Source of the DNA: Liriodendron chinense
Lineage: Eukaryota > Streptophyta > Magnoliopsida > Magnoliales > Magnoliaceae
DNA: 64,000 nucleotides
Assembly (NCBI GenBank): GCA_003013855.2
Contig: ML058385.1
Coordinates: forward strand, 744,001-808,000
Direction: 5' to 3'
The first letter of the stretch is position 1, and the number at the start of each line of letters is the position of its first letter. Shown piece by piece: positions 34,610 through 45,006 of this stretch. The notes under the pieces were generated by a model. The model saw only the letters and a program-made list of their open reading frames with translations, did not search any database and was not told the DNA's origin. The translations under genes were made by a program, and so were the position numbers.

Positions 34610-35490
34610 TTCCGTGGACGCTCGCCTCTCCGCGTTCCCAGATTCTCCCTTCCTTTCGGAAAAGGGGGTGCATGCGCGCGAATCGTCGTTTGTGCCATTG
34701 GCTTGCCTCATTCTCGAGGGCTTTTTATCGATTGTCGTGTTAAGCTGGATATGTTGGATGAGTTTGTATAAGACCAGAGTCACCACTAGCCAGTTACTTC
34801 GAATCTACAGTCGGCTAGACCCCGTAGAAACGTTAGAGAAGGGGATCCGAAGATTCCTTCCTCTAAAATGACTCCTTTTGATCTGCGGCCAGCGATTCGA
34901 GGTAAGGGATCACGGTTACAGGGTGGGAAGATGTTAAGCACCCCACACTGCCCATACCGAAGTACTAGTCTCTACTTCACAGAATCGAACTAGTACTTGA
35001 AAGTCTGATTTAATCATCGTACATTCTCATGAATGATATGATGCATGAATGCAGTTTTGAACAGTAAGAGTTTCTGATTGGCAGGTTTCCATTAACAGGC
35101 AAGCCCAGAGCATACGCTCAAACTAACAGGTGCTTTATGCGGGATGCATGCCGTGTATTTGAATAATCAAAGTGCTTGTAGTAGTATGATAAGTAGGGGG
35201 GTTGAAAGAAAAGTAAATGTTGCACTTATGCTAAATGCGAATGAGATGATGCTGATAAAAGGGTAGCTGGATGGACGGATGTGTCGCAAGGGTTTGCTTC
35301 GAGTGGCTAGATCAAGACTTGGATGGCTTGGGAGACTTAGACCAGGGTCGGGCTAGGCTGGACCAGGGCTAGGCTCTTCTCACTCGGGCTCTCCTTGGTG
35401 GAGGAATGGGTTAAAGGGATAGAGATGAACTCGGAGCTAATGGAATTTTTCTGAGAGTTGAGGGATGTTGTGAATGAGAAGGGGCGGGGG

Positions 35491-35498
35491 TATTTGTA
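35491..35498 (-). promoter_or_regulatory. TATA-like box of LTR B
   Basis: The minus strand reads GCTACAAATACCCCC, one base off the GCTATAAATACCCCC of the C LTR at 47970-47977. The change may weaken the promoter. Confidence 0.55.
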
Positions 35499-35649
35499 GC
35501 AGCGGAGAGTGGCAGCTGCCGTAAATAATTTTGGGCGGCCCCTAGGGCCGCTTCGCTTTGGCTTCGGAGCTACGACTTTCGAACCTGAAGCAAAAAAGCC
35601 CGAGGTTTGGAGTCCAGACCTGCTCCGAAGCTATGGTTCGGAACTAGGT

Positions 35650-35805
35650 GAGTTGACTGGGTTTGGAAGATGGGTTGACATGGTGAGTTGACTCGGTGAT
35701 TTGACTCAGCGAGTTGATTCACCAAGTTTGACTTTTTTGGGATTTTTTTATTGATTCTTCTTATGGGGCTTTTTCTAGGCTGATATTTAGGGGTGAGTTG
35801 ACTGG
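35650..35805. promoter_or_regulatory. Cluster of TTGACT (W-box-like) motifs in U3 of LTR B
   Basis: Five TTGACT motifs and some near-matches lie within about 155 bp, just upstream of the TATA-like box in the element's direction. TTGAC(C/T) is the core bound by plant WRKY factors. The C LTR has eleven in the equivalent place. Confidence 0.5.
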
Positions 35806-35943
35806 GTTCAGGCTTGAGCTGGGCTATGGATTGGGGCTTACAAGGGTGAGTTTGGCTGGGTTTGGACATGGGATTTGGGGGTATCGTCCTCCATTCATTC
35901 AGTTATCTCTACCAACATTGTAGCCGAAGGTGGGGTGTCTACA

Positions 35944-36300
35944 CCCGCGTAAAGGCTATAGTGTTTACGCGGGCCGCATGAACACTTTGCTCTTCACAAT
36001 CTTCGTCTTTCGCCCTTCGATCTTCATGTCGGCAGAGTTTCCTCACCGTTCTTCTTCGATTCTCGGGGTTCGCAACCTGTTCGTTCAACCCGAGAAGAAG
36101 GAGATGCATAAGGTAACTCTCCAAATCTCTATAATATTTTGAAGGAGCTCTGTAACTCCGAACTTCAGAAGTGAATACCAAATGAGGATCCCGAGGGGGG
36201 GTATTTATAGATTTTTGGAGCAAATCTCAGGTGTTTCATCGCCGCGGGTCAGACCTTTTACGTGACCCATGTAAAAGGTTTGTGAAGTACCATTTCCTCC
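35944..36300 (-). other. Fragment of an unrelated LTR-like promoter region with two hairpins
   Basis: The minus strand reads CTATAAATACCCCCC at 36202-36209, the same TATA layout as the LTRs. Two perfect inverted repeats are present: CCCGCGTAAA/TTTACGCGGG (35944-35953 with 35964-35973) and ACCTTTTAC/GTAAAAGGT (36253-36261 with 36271-36279). It is probably a remnant of another retroelement into which B inserted. No partner copy is in the window. Confidence 0.4.
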
Positions 36301-37996
36301 ATTCTTTCATCTTTCTTTGTTTCTTTCTTCTCTTTTCTCTTTTATTTTATGCCTCAAAAGCTATCAATCTGGTCTTGTACCTATTCAAGTTCTTTCGATA
36401 AATCCACTTGCAACTGATCACTTTACGTTTACTGGGCAGCTCCCACGTTTCATTCTTATACAGAGAGTTAATCTTATTATATATTGTTGTTATCCACTTC
36501 TCTGCATCTCTATCTTCAAGAGCTTCCTAAAAAGTAGACGGATCCCCCTTATTTATAATGAGAGTAAATGCAACATTTGAGTCATCCTTATATCTCAACA
36601 GTAACCTGCGATCCCTTTGTCGATGTTCTCATGACAGGTGGTTATTAGGCAACCTCAAGTATAAGGTTGCGCTGTAATAATAATTCGGTCATAAGACCGA
36701 GATCATCCTTAGGGATTAAGGAGGATAAGAAATTCTGAAGAACTAACTAGACTGGATTAAGAAGCACTAATTTGGGTTGAAATAATTAAACAGTTTAGAA
36801 GAAGAAATCAAGAATTAAGAACTAAAGCGCCGAGGATCCATTTATAGTTAATCTTTAATGACAATCCATTCACCAAGCATACACTACACAATTGAAATCA
36901 AAGTCCTATTTCTATCCAATTGAAAGATATTACATTCAAAGCACATTCAACAACCAAAACAGATTCAGAAATTTTAAAAAATAGTTATACTTAAGCATGG
37001 AGAACTTGAACCAATGGAACTTTGAAGCATCAACCGTATCTGGAAATCACTATAGTTCTAGGATTTCCATCATTCAAATCTCATAAAAACATTATGATCA
37101 ATCTCATAAACTCATAAGTATCCCATGTACATGGCACAAGAGATCTCAAAATTCTTTAAAACCATCAACTTTATTCAAACTTAAATATGAAAAATCAAAC
37201 TTTAATAGCTCAAAGTACTTGCATGAACGAATTAAACATCAAAGATTAACTACAAACTTCACCTCTCAACCCTAGCTAAGAGGTCTAGCCATTCAAAGAC
37301 ATAATTGAACTATAAATTAAAAGAAAACTAAGAAAATCAAAACAAAAATTAAAAAAACCCGAAGTTTTGAAGTAGAAGAAGCTCCACTTTGAATCTCTCT
37401 ACCTCCAACACGACTGAGACTCTTCTAGGATGCCTTATGAAGACAATAAAGGTCTCCTTTTATAGGAAAAATCGCGCATTGCCTCTCCATTGTGTAACAA
37501 TTTATGTAGTTACGTCGATTAGCGACCGGTCGTAGACCCCCTGTGATCGACCACAAGTTGAATAAGCAACATACTTAACATATTTTCAAACTCGACTTCT
37601 ACTGGCGACCAGTCGCAGATGGGTAGAGACCGGTTGTAAATGGCTATCCACAGTCTAGCAAGCAATAAACTAAAATAGGTATTTTTTGAAGAAATTCTAT
37701 CGGTCGCAGTTGATTTACGACCGGTCGCTTAAGGCTGGCGATTGGTCTCAAGTGTCTAGAGACCAGTCGCAGAACACAATTTTTTCTGGATTTCAGGTTT
37801 CTCAATTTCTTCTTTTACAACTTCTTTCCTTCAATCCTTAGCTCATCTTTGCTTGATCTTTTAAGTGATTAAATCCATGTGGTCTTTCTCCATTACCTGT
37901 AATCACAAAAAATATATAGGATTTTATCTTTAACAATTCGAAACATGCATTTGTGTGATGTATTGAGGTTCAAATTGCACAATTCAGAGCTCAACA
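36301..37996 (-). repeat. Decayed gypsy LTR-like sequence
   Basis: No ORF. In plus orientation it ends GAGCTCAACA, so on the minus strand an LTR-like start TGTTGAGCTC follows a purine-rich GGTTAGGGAGTG. Near 37520-37780 the motif GCGACCGGTCG and variants recur four or five times. The left boundary is uncertain; 36301-36560 may be older flanking DNA. Confidence 0.4.
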
Positions 37997-39073
37997 CACT
38001 CCCTAACCAACATTTTGCTAGTCTCGAGCAAAACATGTGAAAACTAATTCAAATTCTCAATCTCAAACTTCTCTCAGAAACTCATTTTTTATGAAGTCCA
38101 ACTTATGCATCAATGAGATTTAGAAAATACTTTAGCAATGAGATATTAGCATGCCTAGCTTTCAATGATTTAGCGAGAAATTAATTCGAATTCCTATTAA
38201 TTAATTGATAAATGAAATGCATTCAAACAATCATGGTCTAGTGTGCTCATTGAATTCCCAACTCATCATCATTTAGGATTAGCCTTCCTTTAGATGGTCA
38301 ACTAAAATAATAGTCCAGAAAGTGTACAGATCAACACAAGCATATGGCAAGAGTTTGCCTTACCGTTTAATGAAGATTCATCTCAACTTTGAATTTTTCA
38401 TCAACGGCTTTTACACTAATCTCTTTCCCTTTTTAAGTGGTCATAAGTAGCCATTTTTGATACAACTATTTTTTAGCTGAATTATTTTCGTCTCCTTTTT
38501 TTTTTCTTTCTTTTTTCAACAATAGCTGAAGACTCCAAAAGGCTCACTTCATATTAAAGCAATATCTCGCAAAATAATAACGACAAAGGACAAAAATCCT
38601 TGCCCCAGATTACTTGTGAATTCTTTTTTGTTACCTCTTGAACGCGATGGACAAAACTCCTCGAACTTGGTCCATAGCACGTTGAACTTATCATCCAATC
38701 AATCCATCATAACATCCAATTTTAGTCCTTAAAAATAAGAGTTTCTCGTGTTACGTGAACTAAGACCTATTGATGTTTAACTTTCTATCAGTCAAATAAT
38801 AGAATGAACTCGTTTGAAAACTACTAAATCAACCGATTTTAAGTTTTCAAAGATCAAATTACTTTATACTTCTTCATCTCATATTCTCGTAAATTTGAAT
38901 GGATAGAAGCTTAACATTCTAAGAAAATTTTTAAAATCAGAAAAAAAAATAGTTTTTTTTATTTGAAATGTTACAAAAACACTAATAAATCCAGCTGGAA
39001 TCTCACCCCCAACTTAAATTTAGTTTTATTTCATCATATATAAATAAATAAAAATACTTAAGTAAATAAATAA
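37997..39073 (-). other. 3' internal remnant of a gypsy element
   Basis: AT-rich with no conserved ORF. Close to the LTR-like edge the minus strand reads TTTTGCTCGAGACTAGCAAA, a phrase commonly found just past integrase in plant gypsy elements, then the purine tract. The copia element inserted at its far end. Confidence 0.4.
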
Positions 39074-39078
39074 TATAT
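39074..39078. repeat. Target-site duplication, left (TATAT)
   Basis: Five bases, TATAT, directly before the copia LTR, matched by 45002-45006. Because the region is a TA repeat, the duplication is certain in length only by the LTR edges. Confidence 0.8.
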
Positions 39079-41061
39079 TGTTAGTGCACTTTTTTCTGGC
39101 ATACGAGTGCACCTTGTTTGTCAATCACTTGGGTCTGTGAGTCTAGTGTCGGTTGAGCTTAATGAAGACGAAGACCGAAGACTCAAGTGGCCTTGCTGCA
39201 TCAAGGAAGAAGAAACAGGTAAAAGTGATGCCTTGGTGTGCCTTAACCTTAACCAAAACCGAACCCTTAACTTACTTGATGACCTTGACCATATTAGGTT
39301 GACCATATTAGGAAACCTTTAATCATCATAGATTGGCCCTAGATGTCCCAAAAGATCATCCATACCTTGGCCAATGTGAGTGGGGTGTGAAAGAGATGGG
39401 TTAGCAATCAGATAGGCTGAACCCAGTCTTGTCCGACCGGTCACGGCCGGTCGGCTGGACTGGACCGACCGATCGAACTACCCTCCAGTCCATACAGCAA
39501 GCTTGCTGTGGTGTGCAGGCTAAGGACCGACCGGTCAAGATCGGTCGGCTGGGCTGGTCCAACCGGTCGGGCAGCCCTCCCCTCAAGATAGTAAGTGCTC
39601 TGTCTTCTTCTGGCCTATGGCCGACCGGTCACGACTGGTCGGCACTACCATTTTTTGCCTGTTTTAAATTAGTTGCACATTTTTCTATAAAAGGGCTTGT
39701 CTCAAATTGAGGGGCAGGTAGAGGGACTTTGAGAGGAGTGAAGCCACCATTGTTGGAGACCATTTGAAGCTCATTCCCAACCTATGCAAGGCATCTTCCT
39801 TGTGCTTTAACACAAGATTGGAGCATTTCAAGCTCATGAAGAAGATGACCTTCATCCCCTCTTGATCTCTAGAGTTTGGACCTTCCTTCATAGGCATATC
39901 CTTGTCCAAAACTCTAAGATGAGATCGTTGTAGGAGAGAAATTCTAGGCAACCCATTCCCATTAGTTGTAGAGTTCTCAAACCTACCCTCTTATCACCTT
40001 GGGCATCTCAAAGGCATCAAAAGCAAGGTGATTGATCGAGTGTAGCTGAGGCATTGGCGATGTAACGACAACACGATTGTGGGAGTAAGGGAAGCTGATT
40101 GAAGCACAGGAGAGCGGAGATCAAGCAACCTGAACCGACGCTGAACAAGGGGCTCATCCGAAAGTAAGGTTGTCTTTATTAAGAGTCCATCCACTCAATT
40201 CCCTTTGGGAGTTGAGTGTAGAGTTTGTTTGTCAAACTCGATCTAGGGACGTTGGCCGTTCCTTGGCCTGTGTGTCAGCCTAAAGACTAGGGGTTGTTTG
40301 GCACTCCTTGGCCCGTTTGCCGGGCCTAACAAAGTCGCCAAGGGGGAACCTCCGACACGGGAGTGAACGTGCGTCGGGTTGAGCCTATGTCCAAAACTCC
40401 GTTTGGGTTGAGAGTTAGCCCCTTGTCCAAAACTTCGGTTATGGTTGAGATGTGAACCGATAAAACCTCCGTGTAAAGGTTGAGAGGTGAACCTTATTTA
40501 AAACCTCCGATAGTGAATCTCGGTGTACTCAAAGGAGTTGAGTACTTGAACCGGGAGTGGAGTAGACCCAAAGTTGAACTACTATACATGCTTGTGTTTG
40601 TGATTGAATTGAGCACATTGATATCTTAGCATTGGATGTTTAATTGTTTAATTATGAATGCTTGATAGGAATGTATGCTAGGCACTAGATAGGCACATCC
40701 ACACACAAGATGTACTTTCACTAGTTGTGTAGACTTGAGCTAATTGATCCATTCTCATAAGTCTAAATAGGTTGCATAAATTAGGAGCTTGATTAGTTAT
40801 ATCATTTGATTATCTATGCATGCTTAGACTAGGTTGTTTATTGCTTAAACCTTATGCTAGTATTGTGATTGGACCCACTTAAGCTTAGAAGCCAAAGTGT
40901 TCTTGCTTACTTAGTTTAATTTGTTAAATTGTGTAAGTAGGCAAAAATAATTTCAAAAAGGTCCTAATCACCCCCTCCTATAGGTCTTAGCCATAATTCT
41001 AGTTGCTCTCTAAGCTTCCGTACATACGAAGGTGTCGTGTTAGACTACTGATGTACTTTCA
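39079..41061 (+). repeat. 5' LTR of the copia element (1983 bp)
   Basis: TGTTAGTGCAC to GTACTTTCA. It matches 43034-45001 with scattered substitutions and short indels. It contains a cluster of ACCGGTC palindromes (39425-39650) and a TATAAAAGGG box at about 39685, followed by a GC-rich 5' part of the transcript. Confidence 0.93.
39425..39650. repeat. GACCGGTC palindrome cluster in copia 5' LTR
   Basis: At least five copies of CCGACCGGTC or GATCGGTCGG-type motifs occur just upstream of TATAAAAGGG. The 3' LTR has the same cluster at 43370-43605, including the near-perfect palindrome CGACCGGTCATGACCGGTCG. Confidence 0.8.
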
Positions 41062-41063
41062 AT

Positions 41064-41080
41064 TGGTATCAGAGCGGGTT
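41064..41080 (+). other. Copia primer-binding site
   Basis: TGGTATCAGAGCGGGTT begins two bases after the LTR and is complementary to the 3' end of initiator-Met tRNA, the standard primer of plant Ty1/copia elements. Confidence 0.95.
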
Positions 41081-41135
41081 GCTCTTCAAGGACTTGACTG
41101 TCTAGAGTAAGATCCTGTACCGGAGTATTAGCATA

Positions 41136-42235
41136 ATGTCTAACCAAGATGGGAGTACCACCAACCGTCCGCCATTCTTTGACGGGTCCAACTACGCCTA
41201 TTGGAAGGCTAGAATGAGGATTTTTCTCCAATCCGTGGATCGTCCGGTGTGGCTAAGGACACAAAATGGATATACCTTGCCCACCAAGCAAGTGGAGGTT
41301 GATGGGAAATACATTGTCATTCTTAAATATGATGCAAAATGGGATGACAGAAACAGAGCTCAATACATGGCAAATGCCAAAGCTCTCAATGCGATTTGCT
41401 GTGTGGTTTTTCCGGATGAATTTCAACGCATTCTCACATGCGCAACTGCAAAAGAAGCGTGGGATATACTTGAGGTTACCCACGAGGGAACTAGCACAGT
41501 AAGACGCTGAAGCTTCAGCTCTTAACTACCAAATTTGAAAACATTAGGATGGAAGAGACTGAAACCTTCATGGAGTTTTATACTAAATTGTCTGATATTT
41601 GCAACTTCATGTTTGTCTTGGGTGATCGGGTTTCGGAAGGAAGGATTTGTAGAAAAATACTTAGGTCCCTCTCGGAAAGATTTGACACCAAGGTAAGTAG
41701 CCTTAGAGGAGTGTAGAGACATAGATAACATGAAAGTAGAAGAACTCATAGGTTCCCTACAAACTCATGAACTACACTTTAAGGCCCCATCTAGAAGAAA
41801 AGCATCGTTCTAAAGTCATCTCACAAACATATGAAAATTAAGAGTGAGTCGGAGGAAGATAGTGATGATGAGGATGATGATGAAGAAAAGTTGAACAAAA
41901 AATTCAAAAGATTCCTCAAATTTGATAGAGGGAGTAGCTGTGACAAGAAGGACAAGAAGGGTGAAAAACACAAAGGAAAATCATCCAAACCTTTATCAGT
42001 CCGTTGTTACGGTTGCGGTCATCGTGGACATAGAGCCCTGGAATGTTCGAATGGGTCTAAACCGAAAGGTAAAAAGGCAATGGCTGCCATTTGGGATGAT
42101 ACAGAGGAGTCCGAATCCAAATCTTGTGACTCCGCTAGTGATGGGAGCCAACATAAAGATCTAGCTCTCATGGCTTTCACCACTATCTCTCTTTCCCCTA
42201 ATCTAAGAGAGGATCCCGACCGCTATCCCTTCTAG
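41136..42235 (+). pseudogene. gag: Copia Gag with zinc knuckle (frameshifted)
   Basis: ATG at 41136 gives a 124-residue frame with PPFFDGSNYAYWKARMRIFL, the start of the copia Gag (DUF4219/UBN2) domain, and TAKEAWDILEVTHEG. A shift near 41495 continues it as KLQLLTTKFENIRMEE and FMEFYTKLSDI. Another near 41695 leads to VEELIGSLQTHEL. After a stop near 41812 the C-terminal frame (41831-42235) has an acidic run, a Lys-rich stretch and a zinc knuckle CYGCGHRGHRALEC (C-x2-C-x4-H-x4-C). Gag would package the RNA. In this copy it is broken. Confidence 0.9.
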
Positions 42236-43021
42236 GAGAAGGAGTTCCCAACCCCTCACCTCATGCTATATCTTATGAGGGTGTTGTGGAAATTAGTTAC
42301 TCCTAGGCTAATCAAACTAAACATAGTTAGTAAGGGTAGCTAGAAATGCCCTAATAGGAAAATTTGAGGATTTCAGCCTCATTTTTGTGTGTATGGACAA
42401 ATCAGAGGATTCAAGCCTCATAAGTCCAAATTTGATTGTTTAGCCTTGCTTTCAACTTGCATATTTGCTTGCTAGACTATCACCATGCTTAGATTAGCTA
42501 ATTTTTGCTGAATTATATGCTAATCTTTGCTTAGTATTGGTCTTGATATACCAATAGGGGAGGTTGGTTGATTGGGCTATAAGCCCTTTGTGCTTTTATT
42601 GTAAATATATCTTTGACCAATTATGCATGATTAACTATGCTTAGATAGTTACATTTTCTTGTTAATCCTGTTCCTTAGCATGCTCCATAGTTTTATGTTC
42701 ATGCACCCTATACTCTCCTTGTTAGCATGTGCTTATAGTTATAACTGCGACATACTATCTACTCTTACCTTAACCTTATTGATATATCATTAAGGGTGAG
42801 AGAATAGTTTGTCAATTGTTGACAAAAAGGGGGAGAAAGATCAAGTCCCACTAAAACTAGTTTATAAGTTTTGTGATCCAAGGATTGACAGGTTATGGGG
42901 GAGCAAACTGAAGAGGAGCTACTTAGTTAGGCATGTCAAGAGTCTGTATTTAATTCATTATCAATGTAATATCTTGTTCATGTATTTGTTTTGGTAGGTT
43001 AGGTTTTTGTAAGTAATTGAC
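42236..43021 (+). other. Non-coding internal tail of the copia element (pol absent)
   Basis: No protease, integrase, RT or RNase H motif is found in any frame. A GACAAAAAGGGGGAGAAAGA stretch near 42821 resembles the purine-rich sequence that in larger copia elements lies between or after coding genes. The pol region therefore seems cleanly missing. Confidence 0.7.
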
Positions 43022-43033
43022 AAATGGGGAGAT
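43022..43033 (+). other. Copia polypurine tract
   Basis: AAATGGGGAGAT lies immediately before the TGTTAG start of the 3' LTR, the usual position and composition. Confidence 0.85.
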
Positions 43034-45001
43034 TGTTAGTGCACTTTTTCATGGCATACTAGTACACCTTGTTTGTCAATCACTTAGGTCTGTGAATCTA
43101 GTGTAGGTTGAGCTTAATGAAGACGAAGACCAAAGACTCAAGTGGCCTTGCTACATCAAGGAAGAAGAAACAGGTAAAAGTGATGCCTTGATGTGCCTTA
43201 ACCTTAACCAAAACCTAACCCTTAACCTCCTTGATGACCTTGACCATATTAGGAAACCTTTAGTCATCGTAGATTGGCCCTAGATGTCCCAAAAAATCAT
43301 CCATACCTTGGCCAATGTGAGTGAGGTGTGAAAGAGATGGGTCAGCAATCAGATAGGCTGAACCCGTCCGACCGGTCATGGCTAGTCGGCTGGACTGGAC
43401 CGACTGGTCAAGAACGGTCGGACTACCCTCCAGTCCATATAGCAAGCTTGCTGTGGTGTACAGGCTAAGGACCGACCGGTCAAGACCGGTCGGGCAGCCC
43501 TCCCCTCAAGATAGCAAGTGCTCTGTCTTCTTCTGGCCTATGGCCAAGACCGGTCAAGACCGGTCAGGGAACCCTGGCCGACCGGTCATGACCGGTCGAC
43601 ACTAGCCGTTTTTTGCCCATTTTAAATCCGTTGCACATTTTTCTATAAAAGGGCTTGTCTCAAATTGAGGGGCAGGTAGAGGGATTTCGAGAGGAGTGAA
43701 GCCACCATTGTTGGAGACCATTTGAAGCTCATTCCCAACCTATGCAAGGCATCTTCCTTATGCTTTAACACAAGATTGGAGCATTCCAAGCTCATGAAGA
43801 AGATGACCTTCATCCCCTCTTGATCTCTAGAGTTTGGACCTTCCTTCATAGGCATATCCTTGTCCAAAACTCTAAGATGAGATCGTTGTAGGAGAGAAAC
43901 TCTAGGTAACCCATTCCCATTAGTTGTAGAGTTCTCAAACCTACCCTCCTATCACCTTGGGCATCTCAAAGGCATCACAAGCAAGGTGATTGATCGAGTG
44001 TAGCTGAGGCATTGGCGACACAACGGCAACACGATCGTGGGAGCAATGGAAGCCGATTGAAGCACGGGAGAGCGGAGATCAAGCAACTCAATCCGGCGCT
44101 GAATAAGGGGCTCATCCGACAAGTAAGGTTGTCTTTATTGAGAGTCCATGTGTAGAGTTTGTTTGTCAAACTCGATTTAGGGACGTTGGCCGTTCCTTGG
44201 CCTGTGTGTCGGCCTAAAGACTAGGGGTTGTTTGGTACTCCTTGGTCTGTTTGCCGGGCCTAAATAAAGTCTTCAAGGGGGAACTTTCGACACGGGAGTG
44301 AACGTGCGTCGGGTTGAGAGTTAGCCTATGTCCAAAATTCTGTTTGGATTAAGAGTTAGCCCCTTGTCCAAAACTCCGGTTATGGTTGAGATGTGAACTG
44401 GTAAAACCTCCAGTGTAAAGGTTGAGAGGTGAACCTTATTTAAAACCTCCGATAGTGAATGCCGGTGTACTCAAAGGAGTTGAGTACTTGAACTGTGAGT
44501 GGAGTAGACTCAAAGTCGAACCACTATATAAGCTTGTGTTTGTGATTGAATTGAGCACATTGATATTTTAGCATTGGATGTTTAATTGTTTAATTATGAA
44601 TGCTTGATAGGAATGTATGCTAGGCACTCGATAGGCACATCCACACACAAGATGTACTTTCACTAGTTGTGTAGACTTGAGCTCATTGATCCATTCTCAT
44701 AAGTCTACACATAGGTTGCATAGATTAGGAGCTTGATTAGTTATATTATTTGATTATCTATGCATGCTTAGATTATGTTGTTTATTGCTTAAACCTTATG
44801 CTAGTCTTGTGATTGGACCCACTTAGGCTTGGAAGCCGAAGTGTTCTTGCTTAGTTTAATTTGTTAAATTGTGTAAGTAGGCGAAAATAATTTCAAAAAG
44901 GTCATAATCACCTCCTCTTATAGGTCTTAGCCATAATTCTAGTTGCTCTCTAAGCTTCCGCACATAAGAAAGTGTCGTGTTAGACTACCAACGTACTTTC
45001 A
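43034..45001 (+). repeat. 3' LTR of the copia element (1968 bp)
   Basis: Same ends as the 5' LTR, TGTTAG and CTTTCA. Palindromes at 43370-43605 and TATAAAAGGG near 43647 are retained. Several indels separate the two LTRs, so the insertion is older than that of element A by eye. Confidence 0.93.
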
Positions 45002-45006
45002 TATAT
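45002..45006. repeat. Target-site duplication, right (TATAT)
   Basis: Matches 39074-39078 and closes the copia insertion. AATAAATAATATAT on the left and ATATATTATTTATT on the right would join into one AT-rich tract. Confidence 0.8.

Larger units (their letters stand above)
17462..35943 (-). mobile_element. Element B: giant Tat-lineage gypsy retrotransposon, truncated by insertion of A
   Basis: The 5' LTR (34615-35943), PBS, gag, protease, RT, RNase H, second RNase H and integrase lie in order on the minus strand from 34.3 kb down to 26.07 kb. Past integrase come a small repeat ORF and two plus-strand genes. The stretch 17480-29100 is collinear with 52400-64000 of element C. At 17462 B ends at the LTR of A, within the last unit of the tandem array that C carries intact. 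The remaining array and the 3' LTR of B should lie left of A, outside the window. From C, full length should exceed 20 kb. Confidence 0.9.
34615..35943 (-). repeat. 5' LTR of element B (1329 bp)
   Basis: In plus orientation it begins TGGACGCTCGCC and ends GGTGTCTACA. The same sequence, more diverged and longer, forms 46937-48437. Both contain a GACCAGAGTC...CTAGACCCCGTAG block, a TATA-like box, a TTGACT cluster and the GCCGAAGGTGGGGTGTCTACA end. Its right flank is CCCGC; the partner flank is not in the window. The divergence from C's LTR is far greater than between the two LTRs of A. Confidence 0.85.
39079..45001 (+). mobile_element. Gag-only Ty1/copia-type LTR retrotransposon
   Basis: Two LTRs of about 1.98 kb flank only 1972 bp of internal DNA. 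The PBS is the classic copia TGGTATCAGAGC (initiator-Met tRNA) and the PPT precedes the 3' LTR. The internal region encodes a copia Gag with a zinc knuckle, but no protease, integrase, RT or RNase H trace is seen. Such elements are described as TR-GAG and depend on proteins supplied by related copies. Both edges are intact with a TATAT duplication. Confidence 0.9.

Noticed and set aside
34772..34785. TGGTGACTCTGGTC on the minus strand, and its C counterpart near 47114-47128, as primer-binding sites
   Set aside because: They lie inside sequence shared by both LTR copies, well away from the LTR edge. The site at 34592-34609 lies next to the LTR edge and matches the lineage PBS better.
36301..39073. 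Host gene in the 2.8-kb region between elements
   Set aside because: No ORF above background, AT-rich, and an LTR-like edge with a gypsy 3'-end phrase points to a decayed retroelement.
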